From Synergistaceae bacterium (GTDB taxonomy: Bacteria > Synergistota > Synergistia > Synergistales > Aminobacteriaceae): 12,468 nucleotides of DNA. The stretch covers positions 1-12,468 of the forward strand of contig JAFPWQ010000261.1 in NCBI GenBank assembly GCA_017394925.1, given 5' to 3'. Under the pieces are notes generated by a model, which worked only from the letters and a program-made list of their open reading frames with translations, made no database searches and was not told where the DNA came from. The position numbers and the translations under genes are program-made. Positions 1 to 7,790 of the stretch are shown here, one piece after another. Numbering within the stretch: the stretch's first letter is position 1; each line of letters begins with the position of its first letter.

Positions 1-435
1 GTCTCTGAGGAAGTATCAACAGTACTTGGCTGTTATGTGAATGCCTCGCTTGACCTCGAAAGAATTGGCGACAGGTGCGAAAATTTAATCGAACGCTGCG
101 ACTACATGGATAATTATCTCTCAAAGGAAGCAATCGGAGAGTTCAAAGATATGTACGATACTACGATGTTAGCTGTGGGTACGTCAATGTCATCACTCAA
201 GGATGAAAACGCCGGAGAAGCTAAAGAAGTGATTGAAGACTTAGAGAAGAAGATTGACCAGCAGGAACGCACATACAGAAAGAATCATATCGAGAGACTC
301 AATCGCGGCGAATGCGACCCCGAAAAAGGCGTGAACTTCATTACGTTACTGAGCAACCTTGAGAGAATCGGAGATCACAGCAATAACATAGCAGGATATA
401 CACTCGATATAATTTCGCTTAACCGGACTGCATGA
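1..435 (+). CDS. Na/phosphate cotransporter family protein, C-terminal PhoU-like domain (5' partial)
   Basis: The frame is open from base 1 and ends at TGA 433-435, so this is the last 144 codons of a longer gene; the GTG at 37 is internal, not a start. The visible part is an all-helical PhoU-like domain with two copies of the PhoU metal-binding signature: LERIGD at residues 19-24 and NLERIGDHSNNIA near the end. The stretch RLNRGECDPEKGV before the second copy resembles the tails of NptA/YjbB-type Na/Pi cotransporters more than free PhoU. The family imports phosphate with sodium through an N-terminal membrane domain, which would lie upstream of the window; the PhoU tail is thought to regulate it. 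The stop overlaps the pbpC start (ATGA), so the two are probably cotranscribed and translationally coupled. A free PhoU regulator is the alternative. Confidence 0.8.
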   Translation, partial: VSEEVSTVLGCYVNASLDLERIGDRCENLIERCDYMDNYLSKEAIGEFKDMYDTTMLAVGTSMSSLKDENAGEAKEVIEDLEKKIDQQERTYRKNHIERLNRGECDPEKGVNFITLLSNLERIGDHSNNIAGYTLDIISLNRTA

Positions 436-2678
436 AAAAATTTTTTCTGGGATTCATAATTCTAATTGTAAACCTTTTTGTTTTTTTCTGGTTTACAATC
501 GATATTAATCCCGATAAAGTTACGACTATATACGGTTCGCCTGCGCTGTATGACATCAACGGGAAATTATTTCACGTCAGACTCTCTCCTGATTCAGAGT
601 GGCAGATTCAGATTCCGTTAAGCGAAATGGGGAAATGGCTTCCGTTAGTTGCAGTTAATGCCGAAGACGGGAGATTTTATTCTCATTTCGGAATTGATGT
701 TATTGCTCTCATGCGCGCATTCACTCAGGACATCACGAGAGGCCGTGTCGTGTCAGGAGCATCAACGATAACGAGTCAGGTCATACGCATGGCAGTATCC
801 GAACGTGAGAGACGAAAACGTAAGATTTCGACAAAGATTCGTGAGTTCATCATGGCACTCAAGATTGAACGTGAACTCTCGAAAGAACAAATTCTTGAAT
901 GCTATTTGAATCTCGCACCCTTTGGAGGAAATATACGGGGAGTGCAGGCGGCAAGTTTGATTTACTTCGGGAAGTCAGCATCTCAGATCTCACCAGGTGA
1001 AGCATGTCTCTTAATCGGAATGCTCAAAGGCCCGACGCTTTACAGACCGGATTTGAGACCTTCAGCCGCAAGGAAGAGACGCAATGACATAATTGCACTC
1101 ATGGAACGCAAGAAGGTCTTCACTCATGACGAAGCAAGACGCGCATATCTTGAAGACTTGCCGACGCGAAAATTTGAACTTCCTTCAAGGGCATGGCATT
1201 ATTCGGAGCTTATGTTCAGTCAGAATCCACAGCATGAACAGAAATACGATACTACATTGAATCTCGAAGTTCAGACAAAACTTGAGGCAATACTCAGACA
1301 GTCATTGAATGATTTCCCGAACAACATAACATTAGCGGCAGGCATCGTGGACAATAAGACAGCGGCATTAGTTGCATGGACGGGAAACGCAAGATTCAGT
1401 TACAGGTCAGATTCGTCATCGTCATCATGGGTAGACTGCGGAAGAGCACCGCGTTCACCAGGCTCAACGTTAAAGCCCTTTGCGTATCTCTGCGCAATCG
1501 AACAGGGAATACTCACGCCTTCAACATTGCTTGCTGATACGTCAGCGGCATTCTCAGGAAGAGCACCGAGAAATTTCGACCTGCAATATCGCGGAGCTGT
1601 TACTGCCCGTTCTGCACTCTCTGAATCACTCAATGCTCCTGCTGTACGTGTCTTACGTTTTGCCGGCAATGATAACGTTCTGAGTCTCATGCGCGAGTCC
1701 GGATTGCGTCATCTGAATCAGTCAACGCAATATTACGGTGATAGTTTGATTCTCGGCGGCTGTGATGTAACACTGCTTGAAGAACTTGAAGCATATACTA
1801 TGATTGCCTCGCTTGGGATTCACAGACCATTGAGACTGTTGCAGGAGTCCCCAGTGATTGACGGAAGATTAGCGAGTTCTGCGGGCTGCTGGTTAATATC
1901 CGATATTCTGATTCACAGAGGCGAATTATCACTGCTTGCACGTAACACACTCGGAGCTGACTGGCATGTTGCACTCAAAACGGGAACGTCATACGGACTT
2001 CGTGATGCATGGGCGGCGGCATGGACACCAGATTACACTGTTGTAGTGTGGGCAGGAAATCCAGAAGGCGAATCATGGCCGGGACTTGTGGGTGCGAGGG
2101 CGGCTGCTCCTGTTGCAGTGAAGATATTGCGTTCTGTATCAGCAAAATCAAAATGGTACGATAAACCCGAAGGCTTAACCCTCACGAAAGTATGCGCTCT
2201 CTCAGGCAAGCCCCCTACAGCATTATGTCCGTCATTAAAATATGAATGGTCGATTGACGGCGTAACGAAAACTTTTCCGTGTAACATGCACGTGCTTAAA
2301 TCTGGTCATTCTGTCGTGAACATGCCTGCTGGATTCGGTGAGAGCCTCAAGAATAACAATGAGAGAATAGACATCAACAGGAAGAGCGCAAATCTCAGCA
2401 TAATCTCGCCAATTCCGGGAGCCTCATATTTTGCCGCACCTCTGGACACTGAACGCAAGATACCAATGAAGGCTGAAAATTCACATGGCCGCTTGTCATG
2501 GTTCCTTGACGGAGTATATATCGGTTCGTCTGACGGTAAGAGCACATTCTTTCACAGTGTCCCCGACGGCGAACACGTAATCAGTGCTGCAGATGAGGCC
2601 GGACGTACTGCACGCGTCAGTGTGAAGGTGTTTACGCCCGGCAGAAGGAATGAATCTCAGAGTGAATTATTGTTCTGA
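432..2678 (+). CDS. pbpC: Penicillin-binding protein 1C (bifunctional transglycosylase/transpeptidase)
   Basis: 748 residues, the usual PBP1C size. It polymerises lipid II into glycan strands and crosslinks peptides on the outer face of the inner membrane. An N-terminal membrane anchor (about residues 3-22) precedes the GT51 domain. Its signature EDGRFYSHFGID has the catalytic Glu at 78, followed by SGASTITSQ (108-116) and ECYLNLAPFGGNIRG (156-170). The transpeptidase domain has the nucleophile motif STLK (345-348), SLN (399-401) and KTG (516-518), all intact. The C-terminal 90 residues, starting ISPIPGASYF, match the PBP1C-specific BiPBP_C domain. The ATG overlaps the upstream stop as ATGA and has no Shine-Dalgarno of its own, so translation is probably coupled. 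The usual partner, an alpha-2-macroglobulin gene, is not adjacent. Its last 12 bases overlap the convergent HsdS-like gene. Confidence 0.95.
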   Translation: MKKFFLGFIILIVNLFVFFWFTIDINPDKVTTIYGSPALYDINGKLFHVRLSPDSEWQIQIPLSEMGKWLPLVAVNAEDGRFYSHFGIDVIALMRAFTQDITRGRVVSGASTITSQVIRMAVSERERRKRKISTKIREFIMALKIERELSKEQILECYLNLAPFGGNIRGVQAASLIYFGKSASQISPGEACLLIGMLKGPTLYRPDLRPSAARKRRNDIIALMERKKVFTHDEARRAYLEDLPTRKFELPSRAWHYSELMFSQNPQHEQKYDTTLNLEVQTKLEAILRQSLNDFPNNITLAAGIVDNKTAALVAWTGNARFSYRSDSSSSSWVDCGRAPRSPGSTLKPFAYLCAIEQGILTPSTLLADTSAAFSGRAPRNFDLQYRGAVTARSALSESLNAPAVRVLRFAGNDNVLSLMRESGLRHLNQSTQYYGDSLILGGCDVTLLEELEAYTMIASLGIHRPLRLLQESPVIDGRLASSAGCWLISDILIHRGELSLLARNTLGADWHVALKTGTSYGLRDAWAAAWTPDYTVVVWAGNPEGESWPGLVGARAAAPVAVKILRSVSAKSKWYDKPEGLTLTKVCALSGKPPTALCPSLKYEWSIDGVTKTFPCNMHVLKSGHSVVNMPAGFGESLKNNNERIDINRKSANLSIISPIPGASYFAAPLDTERKIPMKAENSHGRLSWFLDGVYIGSSDGKSTFFHSVPDGEHVISAADEAGRTARVSVKVFTPGRRNESQSELLF

Positions 2679-3230
2679 GTCAGTGTTAAAGGGAGAGGCT
2701 TTGCTTTCAAGATAGCGGAGGTAGAGCCTCTCTTCGATTGCCTGCATGTAGTGAGTCATAAATTCCCAGTCTGGATTGCCTTCGTCATTAATGGGGAGCA
2801 TTATCATTTGTCTCTTCATTCTTTGTTCGTTGAACTTGTAGCCGTATGTGTATTTCACTTTCTGCTGACGTATCATTGTCTTCACGAACTCATAGATGTA
2901 TTTGTTGCCTTCCCGACCCTTGATCTTGAATCGTTTTACAGAATCGGAGAACAAGCACGTATAGGGATGATAAAAACTTTCTGCGATACTACCGTCATAG
3001 TTTACTCCTAATACGTTACTGTCTTCTGAGGCATTAGAGTTCGAGACAAAAGCCGTTACTCCGTTATTTGAATCCGATGCGCCTATGAATGGTTTATATC
3101 CTTCAGTCATATCCTCTTTGCGCAGACGTTTGCCCGGAGTAATCACAAAGACATCACCAATAAGGAAAGCCTTCCAGCGTACACCATCAAGATTAAGTAG
3201 TTTTGCCCCCCCCCCCCCGTACGTAATTTA
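2667..3230 (-). CDS. HsdS-like subunit, second target-recognition half (frame open from just before the poly-G tract)
   Basis: In this frame the poly-G tract leads into AKLLNLDGVRWKAFLIGDVF, so the second domain begins in register with the tract and has no start codon before it. Motifs are GASDSNNGVTAFV, LGVNYDGSIAESFYHPY and GNPDWEFMTHYMQAIEERL, all typical of HsdS second halves, ending at TAA 2667-2669. An internal GTG at 3146 overlaps the stop of the first half as GTGA and could restart translation to give 159 residues. That product would lack the first strand of the recognition domain, so I take this half to be used mainly as part of the fused protein. The start coordinate marks the open frame, not an initiation site. 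Confidence 0.6.
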
Positions 3231-3742
3231 CTCTTCGCATATTCTATGTGATTATTACGCAATTTCTGCTCACGTTCACATATGTACTCCTCCATGAATG
3301 ACCAATCAGGTTCATCATAATCATCAGCAGGAAGAAATATTTTGCTCCTCTTCAATCGTTTCAAAGTTGCACCATAGCCTCCCCAGCTAAAAATTGATAA
3401 CGTCTTCTTCAATGGAGGCAATAAAAATTTTCCGTTGTATGCATTAAGTTCTTCGCACCTTAGAATCTGAATGTTCTGCCCCGTGTAAAAGTCGACAGGC
3501 TGATAAAACACTGTCTGCGTATCAAGTCCTACAGTTATGCAGTTGCCTCTGTTGAGTTCATAGCCTTCCTGAAAGCATACGAAATCATTTACTCCGTTGT
3601 TCAGTTCGCTCCTCGTTACGTACGGATAAATGCCCTCGCCGCGAATCAATTTTGCTTTATCGATTCCGTTTGCTGTCGGCTTAATATCAAACACATCTGC
3701 AAGCATGAAACACAGCCAGCGTTTTGATTCAAGACTCAGCAA
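3143..3742 (-). CDS. HsdS-like subunit, first target-recognition half
   Basis: 199 residues in the 13-G configuration. The probable start is TTG at 3742, eight bases after the symporter stop, with a weak AGG about seven bases upstream; an in-frame stop lies just before at 3766. Residues 8-17 (RWLCFMLADV) begin the first recognition domain, YVTRSELNNGVNDFV follows, and DEPDWSFMEEYICEREQKL begins the spacer helix. The poly-G tract encodes Thr-Gly4, after which about 20 out-of-frame residues run to TGA. By analogy with other half-length HsdS proteins it may still fold and dimerise. The close spacing suggests cotranscription with the symporter, which has no obvious functional link. Confidence 0.7.
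   Translation of the reverse strand: MLSLESKRWLCFMLADVFDIKPTANGIDKAKLIRGEGIYPYVTRSELNNGVNDFVCFQEGYELNRGNCITVGLDTQTVFYQPVDFYTGQNIQILRCEELNAYNGKFLLPPLKKTLSIFSWGGYGATLKRLKRSKIFLPADDYDEPDWSFMEEYICEREQKLRNNHIEYAKSKLRTGGGGQNYLILMVYAGRLSLLVMSL
3206..3218 (-). repeat. Homopolymer tract, 13 C on the plus strand (13 G on the coding strand)
   Basis: This is the only long G/C homopolymer in the window. It lies at the end of the spacer helix between the two recognition halves of the HsdS-like gene. Long poly-G tracts are well-known substrates for slipped-strand mispairing. In-frame reading through both halves needs 11 or 14 G. With 12 G translation ends four codons after the tract; with 13 G it ends about 20 residues after. 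Confidence 0.95.
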
Positions 3743-3750
3743 GATAAAAC

Positions 3751-5133
3751 CTATTTCCCGAATTTAGAGTAATAACCCATGAAGATAATTCCCAACATAA
3801 CAACAGGAACTACGAACGTAAAATACCAGCGTAAAGCCTTCGGGAATTTCAATCCGTTTCCTGAATCAGCTTCCTTCACAAAATTATCCCAGCCCCAGCC
3901 GTATCTCGTTACACAGAAAAGTAAATATATTACAGATCCGATCGGCAGAATGTTATCGCTCACAATGAAATCTTCAAGGTCTAACACTCCCGTCCCTGCT
4001 CCCAACGGCTGAATGAATGACCAGACATTAAACCCTAATGCACATGGCAGTGAGAGAATCAGAATCGATACTGACGTTACGAGTGAGGCCTTGTGTCTTG
4101 ACCATCCGAGCCAGTCAATATAACCTGCAATGATGTTCTCAAAGACTGCAATAACAGTTGAGAGTGCCGCAAAACTCATGAACAGGAAGAATAACGTTCC
4201 CCATAAGCGTCCTGCAGGCATAAAGCTGAACATGTTAGGCAGCGTTACGAATAATAATCCTGGACCTGCACCGGGATTAATGCCGTATGCAAAGCAAGCA
4301 GGGAATATGATTAGTCCTGCCGTTAATGCAACGAACGTATCAAGTGCCGTAACGATTACTGCCTCGCCGGTTAATGACCTGTCCCGTGAGATGTAACTTC
4401 CGAATATGGCCATGCTTCCCATTCCCACACTGAGCGTGAAGAATGCCTGACCTAATGCCGCATATAACGCCGTGCCTAATCCCGATGACGTTAATTTGCT
4501 GAAGTCCGGCTTGAGATAAAATTCGAGTCCCTTGTCTGCACCTTCAAGCGTAATTGCACGAATCGCAATCGCAATCATGATCGCGAGTAAGCAGCACATC
4601 ATAATCTTTGTGATTCGTTCAACTCCTCCGCGTAAACTTGACCAGCATACAAGGAAGCCAATTAACACGGCGAGTATCATCCAGAAGACTAACTGATTCG
4701 GGCTTGCAAGAAATGAATCAAAAAATTTTCCGCCTGCCTCTGTCGTAATGCCCTCGAATTTTCCCATTGCTGAGTAAAACGTGTACGCGAGCATCCAGCC
4801 CGTTATCGTTGTGTAGAACATCATGAGCACGTAGTTACCCAGCCATGCAATATAGCCCCATAATGACCAGATTTTATGTTCGGGTCTCAGCTTCATGAAT
4901 GAACGTGTTGTGCTTAATGCCGATGCTCTTCCCGTTGCGAATTCCATAATCATGATGGGCAGTACGAACATGATTAAGAACAGAATGTAAATCAGAACGA
5001 ATGCTGCTCCGCCGTACTGACCTGTGATGAATGGAAATCTCCATACGTTGCCGAGTCCGATTGCACAACCTGCAGATAAGAATATGAATCCTAATCTGCT
5101 TCCAAGTGTTTCACGTTTAGTGTTGCTGTTCAT
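3751..5133 (-). CDS. Neurotransmitter:sodium symporter (NSS/SNF) family amino acid transporter
   Basis: A LeuT-fold inner-membrane symporter that probably takes up an amino acid with sodium; the substrate cannot be read from the sequence. The N-terminus carries the family signature AGCAIGLGNVWRFP (residues 21-34, first membrane helix, sodium and substrate site). The unwound sixth helix region is recognisable as GQAFFTLSVGMGSMAIFGSYI. About 11-12 hydrophobic segments fill the chain. I start at ATG 5133 (460 residues) because MNSNTKRETLGSRLGF is the usual family N-terminus. AGGAGG lies upstream at 5146-5151, but its 12-base spacing is long. A 476-residue reading from ATG 5181 would bury that site in coding sequence. 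It is transcribed divergently from RNase J and followed after 8 bases by the HsdS-like gene. Confidence 0.93.
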   Translation of the reverse strand: MNSNTKRETLGSRLGFIFLSAGCAIGLGNVWRFPFITGQYGGAAFVLIYILFLIMFVLPIMIMEFATGRASALSTTRSFMKLRPEHKIWSLWGYIAWLGNYVLMMFYTTITGWMLAYTFYSAMGKFEGITTEAGGKFFDSFLASPNQLVFWMILAVLIGFLVCWSSLRGGVERITKIMMCCLLAIMIAIAIRAITLEGADKGLEFYLKPDFSKLTSSGLGTALYAALGQAFFTLSVGMGSMAIFGSYISRDRSLTGEAVIVTALDTFVALTAGLIIFPACFAYGINPGAGPGLLFVTLPNMFSFMPAGRLWGTLFFLFMSFAALSTVIAVFENIIAGYIDWLGWSRHKASLVTSVSILILSLPCALGFNVWSFIQPLGAGTGVLDLEDFIVSDNILPIGSVIYLLFCVTRYGWGWDNFVKEADSGNGLKFPKALRWYFTFVVPVVMLGIIFMGYYSKFGK

Positions 5134-5249
5134 GAAAATAAAAGTCCTCCTGAAAGTTATAATATAATGAATTTTATTCACACTTGAATTTTAACCCAAT
5201 ATGACGGGTTTATATATAGATATTTTAACAATAAGGGAGGCAGTATCAT
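5134..5249. promoter_or_regulatory. Divergent intergenic region between symporter and RNase J
   Basis: These 116 AT-rich bases must hold promoters for both the symporter (minus) and the RNase J operon (plus). Candidate plus-strand elements are a TTTAAC-like -35 at 5190-5195 and TATATA at 5211-5216, 15 bases apart. On the minus strand, TTCAAG (5183-5188) and TATTAT (5159-5164) are 18 apart. Neither pair is strong. A short inverted repeat, ATTCA-4-TGAAT at 5176-5189, sits between them and could be a regulator site or chance. The symporter Shine-Dalgarno is at 5146-5151. Confidence 0.4.
5233..5240 (+). promoter_or_regulatory. Ribosome binding site AAGGGAGG deciding the TTG start of RNase J
   Basis: A strong Shine-Dalgarno lies nine bases before TTG 5250. 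No in-frame ATG precedes the conserved N-terminal region of RNase J, so this site supports the TTG start. Confidence 0.75.
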
Positions 5250-6989
5250 TTGACATATAAGCGGAAAAAATTTTCACCGTTGGATTCAAAAGAGCATCTT
5301 AACTTTATTCCTATAGGTGGATTAGGCGAGATCGGAAAAAATATGTATGTCTTTGAATACAATGATGAGATTATAGTTATCGACAGCGGATTAAAATTTC
5401 CTGACAGCGAATTACCCGGCATTGATTACATTGTGCCGGACATAACATATCTTGAGAACAATAAAGAAAGAATTCTCGCGATTATTATCACACATGGCCA
5501 TGAAGATCACACAGGAGGATTGCCTTATGCCTTGCCGCGTCTTGATGTTCCCATTTACGGAACGCAATTAACACTCGGACTCATAAAGAATAAATTGCAG
5601 GACGATTTGCCGGGCTTCAAGCCTAAGACGTTTGAGATAAGAGCGGGTGATGTGATTAAAATCGGTTCATTCACGATAAGATTCATAGCTGTGGCGCATT
5701 CAATCCCTGACGGAGTAGCACTCTCAATAGATACACCATTGGGCCGGATAATTCACACTGGAGATTTTAAGCTGGACAGTACACCCATAGACGGAAGGGT
5801 AACGGATTACGGAGCATTTGCCGAAGAGGGCGACAAAGGAGTCATGCTTTTATGTTCAGACTCAACGAATGCAGAGCGAAAAGGATTCACGCAGTCCGAG
5901 AGAATAATATCGGGTACGCTTGAGACACTCTACAGGACATACAAGAACAAGAGAATCATAATCTCGTCATTCGCAAGCAATGTACACAGGATTCAGCAGG
6001 TTGCAGACGTATCAGCGAGATTTAACCGTAAGATTGCATTTCTGGGACGCAGCATGATTCGTAATGTTGAACTTGCACGTGAGACAGGATACTTGAAGAT
6101 TGATTCAAAGATGATAATTCAGATTGAGGAGAGCTGGAAGTATTCGGACAATCAGCTTGTTATCGTTACTACAGGGAGTCAGGGTGAACCGTTCTCAGGA
6201 CTTGTTACTATGAGTCGCGGTGAGAACAAAGCAATTGAACTTGGAGAACATGATGTAGTGTTTCTTCTCGCGTCAGTGATTCCCGGCAATGAGAAGCTCA
6301 TCAATAATACAATCAATCGTCTGTTTGCACTTGGCTGTGAAGTAGTTTACGAAAAGGACAGACAGATTCACGTATCAGGACATGCATCATCCGAAGAGTT
6401 AAAGATAATCATGAACATCACGAGACCTCAGTACTTTGTGCCTATTCACGGCGAGTACAGGCATATGGTTAGGCATTCACAGTTAGCGCAGGAAGTTGGA
6501 ATCCCTCAGCGAAATATATTCCTGATGAACAACGGAGAAGTCTTAACATTCACGAGGAATTCACCGCCGCGCAAGAACGGTCATGTTCAGTCAGGAGCAG
6601 TAATCGTTGACGGTAACGCGGCAGGAAGCATAAAGAGTGAAGTCATGAAAGAGAGACGCGAAATTGCAGAAGACGGTGTGCTTGTAGTAGCGGCATCGAT
6701 TGATGACAGAGGAAATTTAATTGCACCCGTAGCCATTGAGACACAGGGAGTATTCATCTCTGACGACAACAAGCAGGTCTTCAACGAGTTATACGCGGCC
6801 TCAGAACGTGCGATACAGGAATTTTCCGGCAAGCGAGCGAACATTGACACATTGAAGAAAACGATAAAGGCAAGAGTTCGTGATGTATTGCGTAAGAGAA
6901 ATTCATCATTTGCTGTAGTACTGCCGGTTATATCCGTAAAATATTCCGGCTATGAAGAGTCATCATTCTTTGAGAAAGATTTTTTCTAG
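5250..6989 (+). CDS. rnj: Ribonuclease J
   Basis: 579 residues, close to the roughly 555 of Bacillus RNase J1. This metallo-beta-lactamase/beta-CASP enzyme combines 5'-3' exonuclease and endonuclease activity in mRNA decay and RNA maturation. PIGGLGEIGKNMYVFEY (21-37) is the family's N-terminal signature. HGHEDHTGG (82-90) is the zinc-binding HxHxDH motif, followed by VAHSIPD and IHTGDFKLD as further metal ligands. SDSTNAERKGFTQSE and SFASNVHRIQQ belong to the beta-CASP domain, and SGHAS and PIHGEYRH are the later conserved motifs. The C-terminal region is complete (KARVRDVLRKRNSSFAVVLPV). The start is TTG behind a strong ribosome binding site. It is the first gene of a tight operon with uppP and maf. 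RNase J with lpxK in one genome points to a diderm outside the classic Proteobacteria. Confidence 0.96.
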   Translation: MTYKRKKFSPLDSKEHLNFIPIGGLGEIGKNMYVFEYNDEIIVIDSGLKFPDSELPGIDYIVPDITYLENNKERILAIIITHGHEDHTGGLPYALPRLDVPIYGTQLTLGLIKNKLQDDLPGFKPKTFEIRAGDVIKIGSFTIRFIAVAHSIPDGVALSIDTPLGRIIHTGDFKLDSTPIDGRVTDYGAFAEEGDKGVMLLCSDSTNAERKGFTQSERIISGTLETLYRTYKNKRIIISSFASNVHRIQQVADVSARFNRKIAFLGRSMIRNVELARETGYLKIDSKMIIQIEESWKYSDNQLVIVTTGSQGEPFSGLVTMSRGENKAIELGEHDVVFLLASVIPGNEKLINNTINRLFALGCEVVYEKDRQIHVSGHASSEELKIIMNITRPQYFVPIHGEYRHMVRHSQLAQEVGIPQRNIFLMNNGEVLTFTRNSPPRKNGHVQSGAVIVDGNAAGSIKSEVMKERREIAEDGVLVVAASIDDRGNLIAPVAIETQGVFISDDNKQVFNELYAASERAIQEFSGKRANIDTLKKTIKARVRDVLRKRNSSFAVVLPVISVKYSGYEESSFFEKDFF

Positions 6990-6994
6990 GAGGG
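6988..6994 (+). promoter_or_regulatory. Ribosome binding site AGGAGGG of uppP, overlapping the RNase J stop
   Basis: AGGAGGG lies seven bases before ATG 7002, and its first two bases belong to the TAG stop of RNase J. The stop/Shine-Dalgarno overlap indicates one transcript and probably reinitiation. Confidence 0.8.
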
Positions 6995-7001
6995 AAATAA
7001 T

Positions 7002-7790
7002 ATGCTTCACACAATTATTCTGGGAATCGTTCAGGGTTTATGCGAGTTCTTACCCGTCAGCAGTTCAGGACATCTTGCACTGTTTCAATATTTTTTCGGG
7101 TTCGTAAATGAGAATCTCGTAGCGTTTGACTTGCTGCTTCATGTTCCGACAGTCTTAGTTATCGTGATATTCTTCTGGCATGATGTGATTCGTATTTTAG
7201 CTGAATGGTTCGGCGGATGGTTCTCTAAACGAAAATTGCCGGGCTGGATTTACGGCTGGGCGGTGATAATTGCAACTTTGATGACGGGAGCAGGTCTTCC
7301 GTTAAAGAAACTTGTTGATGAATTTTCAGCTTCACCGTTTTATGTCGGCTGCGGATTAATTTTTACGGCTATGGTCATGCTCATAGTGCCGTTAATCTCG
7401 CGCAGAAAAAAGAATATTTCACTCATCAAGACAGCTTTCATTGTCGGAATAGCTCAGGGTATCGCAGTATTACCGGGAGTATCACGTTCAGGAATGACGA
7501 TTGCGGCCGGTCTGCTTATGGGACTGAGTATTGCTGAGGCGTTCAAGTTTTCGTTTTTGATTTCAGTTCCGGCTGTACTGGGAGCATCATTGCTTGAGGC
7601 ATTAAAGATGTGGAAATCTGGCGAGGCTGTATTTCTTCCAGAGGGTTATGTGTGGGCAGTGATTGCGGCATTCGTATTCGGATTTGCGGCACTGGGAGCA
7701 ATGCGCAAAATTATTCTTGCGGGCAAATGGGGATATTTCGGTGTCTATTGTCTGACTGTCGGCGTTACTGCGATTGTTCTTACGTTATAA
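7002..7790 (+). CDS. uppP: Undecaprenyl-diphosphatase (BacA/UppP family)
   Basis: 262 residues, normal for the family. This polytopic inner-membrane enzyme removes a phosphate from undecaprenyl diphosphate to recycle the lipid carrier for peptidoglycan and other surface polymers; overexpression gives bacitracin resistance in other bacteria. Both signature motifs are intact: QGLCEFLPVSSSGH (11-24), containing the Q/E-x3-E active-site pair, and PGVSRSGMT (158-166), containing the catalytic Ser/Arg. Hydrophobic segments occur throughout, as expected for 7-8 membrane helices. Its stop overlaps the maf start as TAATG. With pbpC nearby it fits an envelope theme, although the two are not in one operon. 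Confidence 0.96.
   Translation: MLHTIILGIVQGLCEFLPVSSSGHLALFQYFFGFVNENLVAFDLLLHVPTVLVIVIFFWHDVIRILAEWFGGWFSKRKLPGWIYGWAVIIATLMTGAGLPLKKLVDEFSASPFYVGCGLIFTAMVMLIVPLISRRKKNISLIKTAFIVGIAQGIAVLPGVSRSGMTIAAGLLMGLSIAEAFKFSFLISVPAVLGASLLEALKMWKSGEAVFLPEGYVWAVIAAFVFGFAALGAMRKIILAGKWGYFGVYCLTVGVTAIVLTL

Larger units (their letters stand above)
2667..3742 (-). pseudogene. Split HsdS-like type I restriction specificity subunit, frame broken at a poly-G tract (candidate phase-variable gene, OFF or half-length state)
   Basis: Two adjacent minus-strand reading frames are the two halves of one specificity subunit. Each half opens with a W-x2-F-x2-(G/A)-DVF start of a target-recognition domain, has a matching NNGV-x2-FV motif, and ends with (D/N)-x-PDW-x-FM followed by a charged helix. 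This is the pseudo-twofold plan of HsdS (Methylase_S family), which reads the DNA target for a type I methyltransferase/nuclease. The frame changes inside a run of 13 G (3206-3218). With 14 G the frames join as one 358-residue protein; with 11 G the product is 357 residues. With 13 G translation stops at 3143. There is no other visible damage, which favours a switchable or miscounted tract over decay. No hsdM or hsdR lies in the window. Confidence 0.75.

Noticed and set aside
37..435. GTG at 37 as the start of a short free-standing PhoU-like protein
   Set aside because: The frame is open to base 1 with conserved-looking residues before the GTG, and no ribosome binding site precedes it. It is the tail of a longer gene.
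2693..2732. Inverted repeat GAGAGGCT / AGCCTCTC with a 24-base loop just after pbpC, as a terminator
   Set aside because: The loop is long, there is no T-run on either strand, and the repeat lies within codons for the charged C-terminal helix of the HsdS-like gene. At best a weak structure.
5158..5168. Two perfect TATAAT hexamers on the plus strand as RNase J promoters
   Set aside because: No TTGACA-like element lies at the right distance upstream. They are probably by-products of an AT-rich spacer.
5134..5181. 16-residue N-terminal extension of the symporter from ATG 5181
   Set aside because: It would place the AGGAGG site and the only likely minus-strand promoter elements within or next to coding sequence, and NSS proteins do not usually begin this way.
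7610..7789. Long N-terminal extension of Maf inside uppP
   Set aside because: The Maf family begins at the MKIVLASGSPRR segment. The upstream residues are uppP read in another frame and resemble nothing.
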